Shown here one piece after another: positions 1 to 13,125 of a stretch of 16,099 nt of DNA. Where the stretch lies: contig CAAEEB010000007.1 in NCBI GenBank assembly GCA_900754745.1, forward strand, positions 1-16,099, written 5' to 3'. Each line of letters begins with the position of its first letter. Position 1 is the first letter of the stretch. Source of the stretch: an uncultured Collinsella sp. GTDB taxonomy: Bacteria > Actinomycetota > Coriobacteriia > Coriobacteriales > Coriobacteriaceae. The notes under the pieces are model-generated. The model saw only the letters and a program-made list of their open reading frames with translations. It was not told the origin of the DNA and did no database searches. The position numbers and the translations under genes are program-made.

Positions 1-1332
1 GAAGGTCGGGTCCTCCTCGGCGAGCTTGGTCAGAGCCAGGGACATCTTGTCCTGCTCGGCCTTGGTCTTGGGCTCGATGGCAACGTCGATAACGGGCTTA
101 GCGAACTCGATCTTCTCGAGGACGATCTCCTTGCCCTCGGCGCACAGGGTGTCACCGGTGGTGGAGTTCTTGAAGCCGACGCAAGCGACGATGTCGCCGG
201 CGGCAGCGTCGTCACGGTCGATACGCTCGGCGGCGTTCATCTCGAGGATGCGGCCGAGGCGCTCGCGCTGACCGTTGGAAGCATTGACAACGTAGGAGCC
301 GGACTCGGCGCGGCCGGAGTAAACGCGGACGTAGGTAAGCTTACCGACGAACGGGTCGGTCATGATCTTGAAGACCAGGCCGGAGAAGGGCTCGTCGAAG
401 GAGGGGTGACGCTCGATCTCCTCGCCGGTGTCCGGATCGGTACCGGTAACGGCCTCGACGTCGAGCGGGCTGGGCAGGTAGTCGACGACAGCGTCGAGCA
501 GCTCCTGGACGCCCTTGTTCTTGTAGGCGGAGCCCACGAAGACGAGGTTGAGCTCGTTGGCCAGAACGCCCTTGCGCAGAGCAGCCTTGAGCTCCTCGAC
601 GGTGAAGTCCTCCTCCATGAGGATCTTCTCCATGAGCTCGTCGTCAAAGCTGGCAGCAGCGTCGAGGAGCTCCTCGCGCTTGGTGGCAGCGATGTCGGCG
701 AACTCAGCCGGGATCTCGTCCATCGGCTCGGGGTAGGTCATGCCCTTGTCGTCGGCCTTGAAGTCCCATGCGGTCATGGTGACGAGGTCGATGACGCCCC
801 AGAAGTTGTCCTCGGCGCCCATCGGGACCTGAGCGGCCACGGCGTTAGCGTCGAGACGATCCTTCATGGTCTCGATAGCGTTGAAGAAGTCAGCACCCAC
901 GCGGTCATACTTGTTGATGAAGGCGATGCGGGGGACGTTGAAGGTAGAAGCCTGACGCCAAACGGTCTCAGACTGGGGCTGAACGCCGGCAACGGCGTCG
1001 AAGACGGCGACAGCGCCATCGAGGACGCGCAGGCAGCGCTCGACCTCGGCGGTAAAGTCAACGTGGCCCGGGGTGTCGATGATCTGGATGCGGTAGTCCT
1101 TACCGTCCTTGTTCCAGAAGCACGTGGTAGCAGCGGAGGTAATGGTTACGCCGCGCTCCTGCTCCTGAACCATCCAGTCCATGGTGGCAGCGCCCTCATG
1201 GACCTCACCGATCTTGTGGGTCTTACCGGTGTAGTAAAGAATACGCTCGGTCGTGGTGGTCTTACCGGCATCGATGTGAGCCATGATGCCGATGTTACGG
1301 GTATCGGAAAGCTTGTACTTAGGCTTAGCCAT
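1..1332 (-). CDS. fusA: Elongation factor G, N-terminal 444 residues (cut by window edge)
   Basis: Translational GTPase that moves tRNAs and mRNA through the ribosome after peptide bond formation and helps recycle ribosomes. The visible 444 codons begin [13 protein letters not shown] and contain the G1 P-loop AHIDAGKTT (about residues 18-26), a switch I region ending RGVTITSA, G3 DTPGHVDF and G4 NKYD. Domain II and the start of domain III follow. The family is usually about 690-700 aa, so roughly the last third lies beyond position 1. G4 reads NKYD where most EF-G proteins have NKMD; the variable position is tolerated. The ATG at 1332 has a modest purine-rich site (TAAGGAA) upstream and lies 19 nt after the rpsG stop, so it is co-transcribed with rpsL-rpsG. 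In many bacteria tuf follows fusA; it would be outside this window. Confidence 0.97.
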   Translation of the reverse strand, partial: MAKPKYKLSDTRNIGIMAHIDAGKTTTTERILYYTGKTHKIGEVHEGAATMDWMVQEQERGVTITSAATTCFWNKDGKDYRIQIIDTPGHVDFTAEVERCLRVLDGAVAVFDAVAGVQPQSETVWRQASTFNVPRIAFINKYDRVGADFFNAIETMKDRLDANAVAAQVPMGAEDNFWGVIDLVTMTAWDFKADDKGMTYPEPMDEIPAEFADIAATKREELLDAAASFDDELMEKILMEEDFTVEELKAALRKGVLANELNLVFVGSAYKNKGVQELLDAVVDYLPSPLDVEAVTGTDPDTGEEIERHPSFDEPFSGLVFKIMTDPFVGKLTYVRVYSGRAESGSYVVNASNGQRERLGRILEMNAAERIDRDDAAAGDIVACVGFKNSTTGDTLCAEGKEIVLEKIEFAKPVIDVAIEPKTKAEQDKMSLALTKLAEEDPTF

Positions 1333-1351
1333 GTTAGTTCCTTACCTTAAC

Positions 1352-1825
1352 TTACCAACGATAGTGAGAGAACGCGCGGTTGGCCTCGGCCATCTTGAAG
1401 ACGTCCTCACGCTTCTTGACGGAAGCGCCCAGGCCGTTGGAAGCGTCGAGGATCTCGTTGGCGAGACGCTCGGCCATGGTCTTCTCCTTGCGAGCGCGGG
1501 AGAAGTTGACGATCCAGCGGATACCCAGAGCGGTGGAACGACGGGAGTTGACCTCCATCGGGACCTGATAGGTAGCGCCACCGACACGCTTGGGCTTAAC
1601 CTCGAGCGTGGGCTTGACGTTGTCCATAGCCTTCTTGAAGGTAGCGAGAGCGTCGCCACCCTCGGACTTCTCGGCAACGATCTCGAAAGCGGTGTAAACG
1701 ATGCGCTCAGCGGTGGCCTTCTTGCCGTCAAGAAGGACCTTGTTGATGAGCTGAGTCACCAGGCGGTTGTTGTAAACGGCGTCAGGCTGAACCTCACGAC
1801 GATTAGCTGCTGCACGACGCGGCAT
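1352..1825 (-). CDS. rpsG: 30S ribosomal protein S7
   Basis: Primary 16S rRNA-binding protein that nucleates assembly of the 30S head and lies near the exit site. The 157-aa product starts [15 protein letters not shown] and ends FSHYRW, which are typical S7 termini. It contains the conserved core around [16 protein letters not shown] and the [12 protein letters not shown] segment, and its length is normal (about 156 aa). The ATG is preceded by a good AAGGAG-type site 7-8 nt upstream (about 1833-1838). It is the second gene of rpsL-rpsG-fusA, 73 nt after rpsL and 19 nt before fusA. In E. coli S7 is the translational repressor of this operon; the hairpin just upstream could serve that role here, which is inference. 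Confidence 0.98.
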   Translation of the reverse strand: MPRRAAANRREVQPDAVYNNRLVTQLINKVLLDGKKATAERIVYTAFEIVAEKSEGGDALATFKKAMDNVKPTLEVKPKRVGGATYQVPMEVNSRRSTALGIRWIVNFSRARKEKTMAERLANEILDASNGLGASVKKREDVFKMAEANRAFSHYRW

Positions 1826-1847
1826 GTGAAATCTCCTTAAGTGTCTA

Positions 1848-1873
1848 CCGTGCGGCGCTTAGGCGGCACACGG
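1848..1873 (-). promoter_or_regulatory. rpsL-rpsG intercistronic hairpin
   Basis: On the mRNA strand CCGTGTG and CGCACGG pair over 7 bp (one G-U) around a 12-nt loop in the 73-nt gap between rpsL and rpsG. The rpsG ribosome site lies just downstream. In E. coli, S7 binds the S12-S7 intercistronic region to repress the operon, so this is a candidate autoregulatory structure. No sequence motif proves S7 binding. Confidence 0.4.
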
Positions 1874-1898
1874 CGAAAGTATCAAAACGTTATCTGGC

Positions 1899-2276
1899 TT
1901 ATTTGGCCTTGGGGCGCTTAGCACCGTACTTGGAACGGGCCTGCATACGGTTCTGGACCGGAGCAGCGTCGTAGGCGCCACGGATGACGTGATAACGGAC
2001 ACCAGGGAGGTCACGGACACGACCGCCGCGGACGAGCACGATGGAGTGCTCCTGCAGGTTGTGGCCCTCACCCGGGATGTAAGCAGTAACTTCGATGCCG
2101 TTGACAAGGCGAACACGGGCAACCTTACGAAGAGCCGAGTTCGGCTTCTTGGGGCTCGTGGTGAAGACGCGGGTGCACACGCCGCGCTTCTGGGAGTTGT
2201 GCTGCAGAGCAGCGTTCTTGGACTTCTTGGGCACGGAACGACGGCCCTGGCGAACCAGCTGGTTAATAGTAGGCAA
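1899..2276 (-). CDS. rpsL: 30S ribosomal protein S12
   Basis: Decoding-centre protein of the 30S subunit. The 125-aa product is collinear with S12 throughout: [10 protein letters not shown] at the N-terminus, [13 protein letters not shown] around residues 39-51, GHNLQEHS around 71-78, and a basic C-terminus. The start codon is TTG. It is supported by an AAGGAG site at 2283-2288 with 5 nt between site and codon, by the family N-terminus, and by the lack of a nearby in-frame ATG. Lys43 is retained, but residue 88 is Arg (GGRVRDLPG), where most bacteria have Lys; K88R is a classical streptomycin-resistance substitution. First gene of the str operon, read from the promoter at about 2370-2398 with a leader of about 85 nt. 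Confidence 0.98.
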   Translation of the reverse strand: MPTINQLVRQGRRSVPKKSKNAALQHNSQKRGVCTRVFTTSPKKPNSALRKVARVRLVNGIEVTAYIPGEGHNLQEHSIVLVRGGRVRDLPGVRYHVIRGAYDAAPVQNRMQARSKYGAKRPKAK

Positions 2277-2369
2277 AGCGTACTCCTTCTCGAATGATTC
2301 CAGCTTTCTGTAAAGTGCAACGGCTTGAATCGAGGGGTCAGCATCCCCCTACGAAACACGCAGTTCGAT

Positions 2370-2398
2370 AGGATACGTGCCGTTAGCTGTGTCGTCAA
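2370..2398 (-). promoter_or_regulatory. sigma-70-type promoter of the rpsL operon
   Basis: On the minus strand, TTGACG (-35, 2393-2398) and TATCCT (-10, 2370-2375) are separated by exactly 17 nt. This is a strong match to the housekeeping consensus. The predicted start lies near 2363, giving a leader of about 85 nt before the TTG start of rpsL. It is the best promoter in the 570-nt gap and shows that the str operon has its own promoter, separate from rpoBC. Confidence 0.75.
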
Positions 2399-2453
2399 CA
2401 GACCACGCCGCCGGGCGTATCCCAAAATTGGCACATTTCCGCAAAGCCTACAC

Positions 2454-2489
2454 AAAAGGAATCCCCTCCTGTGCGCGGGGGCGGATTCC
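2454..2489 (-). terminator. Terminator-like hairpin upstream of the rpsL promoter
   Basis: On the minus strand, GGAATCC and GGATTCC arms (2483-2489 and 2458-2464) enclose additional CCCC/GGGG pairing and are followed by TTTT (2454-2457). It could stop transcription arriving from the anti-sigma gene before it reaches the rpsL promoter. An upstream segment at 2506-2513 can pair with the first arm instead, so two exclusive folds are possible. Confidence 0.45.
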
Positions 2490-2536
2490 CGGGCCGGGCG
2501 GCACAGGAATCCGACGTGCTCGTTGGGGCAACGTTA

Positions 2537-2573
2537 CCTGCCAAAAAGGGACAGGTTTATTTTGGTCGGTTTT
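2537..2573 (+). repeat. 37-bp dispersed repeat, copy A
   Basis: This 37-nt stretch, beginning CCTGCCAAAAAGGGACAGG, matches the reverse complement of 4484-4520 at 35 of 37 positions. It folds imperfectly (CCTGCCAAAA against TTTTGGTCGG). The core AAAGGGACA resembles the palindrome at 14823-14853. It looks like a REP-type intergenic element; no transposase gene is in the window. Confidence 0.75.
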
Positions 2574-2641
2574 ATCTGGGGAAACGTCGCGCTCCAGCGG
2601 TGATCCGACCTCACTAACACTGTAGATTGACGGTGTTTTCG

Positions 2642-2762
2642 GAAGTATGCGGCAAATTATGAACTTACCGAGCACCCAGGGATTTTTCGATAACAAACCC
2701 GCAGGTAGAACGCTTGAGCATATACGGTGTGGTCGACCCATCAAGATTTTGCCGCATACTTC
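2642..2762. repeat. 121-bp element bounded by perfect 15-bp inverted repeats
   Basis: GAAGTATGCGGCAAA (2642-2656) is repeated exactly in reverse complement at 2748-2762, enclosing 91 nt. No flanking target-site duplication is obvious, and the inside shows no convincing protein. It may be a miniature inverted-repeat element, a structured RNA or paired protein-binding sites. The function is unknown. Confidence 0.7.
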
Positions 2763-2805
2763 AGAAATGCAGGCGAATATCGTGCGGTCTAACCGCCCAT
2801 TTACC

Positions 2806-2840
2806 GCAAAGAAGGCCGCTTCCCCTAGTAGGAAGCGACC
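2806..2840 (-). terminator. Terminator of the sigma/anti-sigma operon
   Basis: Just past the anti-sigma stop codon, GGTCGCTTCC and GGAAGCGGCC form a 10-bp stem (one G-U) with a 7-nt loop. The short, imperfect U-rich stretch TTCTTT follows. Position and shape fit an intrinsic terminator, although the U tract is weak. Confidence 0.65.
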
Positions 2841-2847
2841 CCAAATC

Positions 2848-3924
2848 TTACGAATAGACGATGGTAAAGGGCTCTTTCGTTTCGGTCTCCCCTGTTGATG
2901 TATACCTCACAATTTCAAGGGTTACCGAGACAACTTGATCGACATCAATCAACTTCGTTGGCACCCAGATGTTCTCTCCGCTATTGCGCCCATAAGAAAA
3001 ATATAAGTTGAACACCCCTGCGTCGTCATCTTCGATAATCTGCTCCGATCCATCCTTGTAGCTGACGGTCAGCTTATTATCAACTGCTTCATAGCCCAAA
3101 TCATCGATGTACGTCTGGATGGAAAACGGGCTAATCTCAAGAGGCGAGTCACCGGAGCGGAGTTCCTTTGTATCGACGTACGCTCCAATATTGAACTCGG
3201 GTGTCGACGCCTCAAACCGCCTCGCACTCTCACCTTCACCCTCGGTCCAATGGATATTCCAGGTGACAGCATGTTGCAAATCTCGCTCGCGATCCATAGC
3301 GGCAAAGTACATCGTGCCATTAATGACAGTATCGCTTGATGTGTCCTTATCAATTGTGCTGCGTGTGTCAGGCCATTCCTCGCCGAACTTCATATCGGGC
3401 GTGCCGATGCCCTGCTCTTCTTCACCATAGAGAACAAGTTCGCCAATCTCTGCTGCTGGCTTGTAGTAGTTAACTCCATTTGGATTGGACAACGTAAACG
3501 TCACGGCTCCGCAGCCGTTTTGGTCGATTGCCATCTCATGGATATCAAGCGTATAGCCGTTGCCCTCGACGGACAGATTAACCTCCTGGACTGCGCCTTC
3601 CAGGCTTTGGGGCGCGATGCCATCGCCAAACTCTCTGGTGTAGGTATATTTAGTTCCCGATGAGCCGCCGTTGGTCCAGGTAATGGAATCCCCGTTGCCG
3701 TGGTTTCCCCAGGCAGAGGCAAAATAGCTGGAATTGACGACGGCGTAGGCGACCCCTCCGGTCGCCAGCACTCCGGCAAGGCATCCGATCACGGCAACAT
3801 ACAGAGGCTTCGCGTGACCCTTTCGGCGAAGCGGCTCACCAGCAGCGGCATAAAGAACACGGTCAGCAAGATCGCTATCGGCTTGGACGGACTCGAAGGC
3901 CTGCTTGATTTGATTGGATTTCAC
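2848..3924 (-). CDS. Membrane-anchored putative anti-sigma factor (DUF4179-like)
   Basis: A 358-aa single-pass membrane protein. Residues 1-38 form a short charged cytoplasmic segment, 41-63 a hydrophobic helix (starting LYVAVIGCLAGVLATGG), and 64-358 a beta-rich extracytoplasmic region. There is no HxxxCxxC zinc anti-sigma motif. The layout resembles DUF4179-type regulators encoded beside ECF sigma factors in Gram-positives, where the cytoplasmic N-terminus is thought to hold the sigma factor. The start is GTG at 3924 with a strong GGAGG site about 6 nt upstream, itself inside the sigma coding sequence; the genes overlap by 50 nt, suggesting translational coupling. The ligand or stress sensed cannot be told from sequence. 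The family assignment rests on architecture and neighbourhood, not on a search. Confidence 0.75.
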   Translation of the reverse strand: MKSNQIKQAFESVQADSDLADRVLYAAAGEPLRRKGHAKPLYVAVIGCLAGVLATGGVAYAVVNSSYFASAWGNHGNGDSITWTNGGSSGTKYTYTREFGDGIAPQSLEGAVQEVNLSVEGNGYTLDIHEMAIDQNGCGAVTFTLSNPNGVNYYKPAAEIGELVLYGEEEQGIGTPDMKFGEEWPDTRSTIDKDTSSDTVINGTMYFAAMDRERDLQHAVTWNIHWTEGEGESARRFEASTPEFNIGAYVDTKELRSGDSPLEISPFSIQTYIDDLGYEAVDNKLTVSYKDGSEQIIEDDDAGVFNLYFSYGRNSGENIWVPTKLIDVDQVVSVTLEIVRYTSTGETETKEPFTIVYS

Positions 3925-4393
3925 GGTCGCCCTCCTCTAGGATGAATTTGAGCTTCGATCGACCACGAGCTAAACGCGTTCGAACGGTCGCGGCTGGTAC
4001 ATGCAACAACTCGGCAATCTCTGAGGTCGAAAAGCCCAGATAGTAATAGAGCACGATGGGGATACGGAATCGTTCCGGAAGCCGCATGACATCTGACAGG
4101 ACGGCCTTGGTCTCATCCTGCGCTGTCGAAAGCGACTCGGCCAGGTTCTCAATATCCTCCACACGCCTCCATGGCTTTCGAAAGAGAGATTTGCATTCAT
4201 TGATCGTGACCCGGATAAGCCATCGACGAAGATGTTCCCAGCTTTCAAATTGCGCATCGCTTTTGAGTAACTTCAGAAAGACGTCTTGAGCGATATCGTC
4301 GGCGTCGGCGCGATCACGCAGGTACGTCAACGCGATCCGAAACACGACATCCCGGTGGTCTTCGACCGCCTGTCTAAATGCTTGTTCTTCCAT
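3875..4393 (-). CDS. ECF-type RNA polymerase sigma factor
   Basis: A 172-aa sigma-70 family protein of the extracytoplasmic function class, which directs core polymerase to a small regulon. Region 2 is clear (about residues 15-45, with YLRDRADADDIAQDVFLKL, the usual DA-DIAQDVF signature). Region 4 follows a linker: LPERFRIPIVLYYYLGFS, then a helix-turn-helix SEIAELLHVPAATVRTRLARG. No region 1.1 or 3 is present. I chose ATG at 4393, which sits 5 nt after GGGAGG; a GTG at 4399 is in frame but overlaps that ribosome site. The last 50 nt overlap the anti-sigma start. The promoter upstream is ECF-like, so autoregulation is likely. The pair lies between rpoC and rpsL, genes that are often adjacent in bacteria. 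Confidence 0.93.
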   Translation of the reverse strand: MEEQAFRQAVEDHRDVVFRIALTYLRDRADADDIAQDVFLKLLKSDAQFESWEHLRRWLIRVTINECKSLFRKPWRRVEDIENLAESLSTAQDETKAVLSDVMRLPERFRIPIVLYYYLGFSTSEIAELLHVPAATVRTRLARGRSKLKFILEEGDREIQSNQAGLRVRPSR

Positions 4394-4423
4394 AATCACC
4401 TCCCGGTGACGTTAATAATTCTT

Positions 4424-4438
4424 GGTGAGGCCCTCACC
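4424..4438. promoter_or_regulatory. Perfect palindrome at the sigma transcription start
   Basis: GGTGAGG and CCTCACC form 7-bp arms around a single base, placed where transcription from the ECF-like promoter would begin (about 6-10 nt past CGTA). It could be a dimeric repressor operator or part of the leader RNA. A one-base centre disfavours a stable RNA hairpin, so a protein site seems more likely. No regulator is identified. Confidence 0.4.
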
Positions 4439-4443
4439 TTAGA

Positions 4444-4470
4444 TACGCTCTTGTCGGGCGAAATGTTTCA
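4444..4470 (-). promoter_or_regulatory. ECF-type promoter of the sigma/anti-sigma operon
   Basis: On the minus strand, TGAAAC (4465-4470) is followed after 17 nt by CGTA (4444-4447). This closely resembles promoters of ECF sigma factors such as B. subtilis SigW (TGAAAC, about 16 nt, CGTA). It lies about 50 nt upstream of the sigma start, so the sigma factor probably drives its own operon. Confidence 0.65.
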
Positions 4471-4483
4471 AATTCAAGCAGGA

Positions 4484-4520
4484 AAAACCTACCAAAATAT
4501 ACCTGTCCCTTTTTGGCAGG
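4484..4520 (-). repeat. 37-bp dispersed repeat, copy B (inverted relative to copy A)
   Basis: The reverse complement matches 2537-2573 at 35 of 37 positions. With four more bases (to 4524), the minus-strand RNA folds into a 14-bp stem with one G-U and a 13-nt loop, ending in TTTT. It could therefore act as a second terminator behind rpoC. It sits between the rpoC terminator and the sigma promoter. Confidence 0.75.
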
Positions 4521-4530
4521 TTTTCTTTAA

Positions 4531-4567
4531 CAAAAAGACCCGCTTCCCTGTTGGGAAACGGGTCTTT
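4531..4567 (-). terminator. Intrinsic terminator of rpoBC
   Basis: On the minus strand, AAAGACCCGTTTCCC and GGGAAGCGGGTCTTT pair over 15 bp (one G-U) with the loop AACA, followed by TTTTTG. It begins 27 nt after the rpoC stop codon. This is a strong rho-independent terminator and separates rpoBC from the sigma operon. Confidence 0.92.
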
Positions 4568-4593
4568 GGAAGGACGGTTAACGTACTAGGAAA

Positions 4594-9072
<4,479 letters not shown>

Positions 9073-9078
9073 AGTCAA

Positions 9079-12570
<3,492 letters not shown>

Positions 12571-12606
12571 CAGGTTTTTCCTCCTTCACGGAAATGCTCG
12601 GTGGGT

Positions 12607-12627
12607 TGGCGAGGCATAGCTTCGCCA
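12607..12627 (-). promoter_or_regulatory. Stem-loop in the rpoB leader
   Basis: TGGCGA and TCGCCA form a 6-bp stem with a 9-nt loop in the roughly 65-nt leader between the promoter and the rpoB ribosome site. It may affect rpoB expression; there is no direct evidence for a function. Confidence 0.35.
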
Positions 12628-12643
12628 GTTATCGCAACCTAAT

Positions 12644-12671
12644 AGTTTATCAGGTACCGACCGTTGGGCAA
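12644..12671 (-). promoter_or_regulatory. Promoter of rpoBC
   Basis: On the minus strand, TTGCCC (-35, 12666-12671) and an extended -10 TGATAAACT (hexamer TAAACT, 12644-12649) are separated by 16 nt. Transcription would start near 12637, giving a leader of about 65 nt. No ribosomal protein gene lies directly upstream, so rpoBC appears to have an independent promoter here. Confidence 0.65.
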
Positions 12672-12748
12672 GAAAAGCCTTGACGCGATTGAGTTTTTGG
12701 AGTAGCAAAGTTTTTCGACAGAAAAGATGCAGGTAGATAGGTATGTAT

Positions 12749-12780
12749 CGAACACCTGTTCATATATTTTCTGTGAACAG
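12749..12780. promoter_or_regulatory. GAAC/GTTC cluster resembling a LexA box
   Basis: CGAAC-ACCT-GTTCA (12749-12762) differs by one base from the Gram-positive LexA box CGAAC-N4-GTTCG. It overlaps a second inverted repeat, CTGTTCA (12756-12762) and TGAACAG (12774-12780), spaced by 11 nt. It lies about 80 nt upstream of the rpoBC promoter and 350 nt upstream of the plus-strand gene, so the target is unclear. Confidence 0.3.
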
Positions 12781-12833
12781 CACTGCTGATGCGCGCTGCT
12801 GAATGGCGGAATGGCGGCGAGGGTTGATCAGGC

Positions 12834-13003
12834 GGAAACTGCGTCCCGTTTTGAGGCCCCTAACTGGGACGCAGTTTCCGGTTGAGCCCTGTTTGGGAAA
12901 GCATATCCCGTTCTGAGCCGATATTCCGGGTCGTAGTTTCCGCTAGAGGCCCCAACCGGAAAGCGCATCCCAGAATTCGACCAAATTGTGGGTCGAAGTT
13001 TCC
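12834..13003. repeat. Array of six alternating 14-mers, period 62 bp
   Basis: There are three 46-bp units (12834-12879, 12896-12941, 12958-13003). Each has a 14-mer of form GGAAA-N5-TCCC, an 18-nt spacer, and an inverted 14-mer GGG-N6-TTTCC. Units are separated by exactly 16 nt. The first unit is a perfect 15-bp inverted repeat (CGGAAACTGCGTCCC); in the other two only the ends of the arms pair. Four of the five spacers share a GAGGCC/GAGCC core. Alternating inverted sites resemble REP/BIME arrays. No coding potential is seen. Confidence 0.85.
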
Positions 13004-13125
13004 GGCAGGTTATGGCAAAGGGGCCGCCGCCTTGTTGCACCCGTTTGGCAATGTTGCGCAACAGATTCTTCGAATCCGGCATGAAGATACTGGATAGTTA
13101 CTTATAGCCTAAAGAAAGGATTGCC

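Noticed and set aside
406..2297. Plus-strand frames opposite fusA, rpsG and rpsL
   Set aside because: Same shadow effect; none has a plausible ribosome site or domain, and the minus-strand genes are unambiguous.
2325..2898. Small open frames on both strands in the 2.3-2.9 kb gap
   Set aside because: They run through the promoter, terminator and repeat structures, lack ribosome sites and show no protein-like composition.
12834..13003. CRISPR array
   Set aside because: The repeats alternate in orientation, are only 14 bp, vary in the middle and have related 16-18-nt spacers. No cas gene is present.
12828..13097. Short frames on both strands across the 14-mer array
   Set aside because: They are explained by the repeat array itself, with no ribosome site and no similarity to known proteins.
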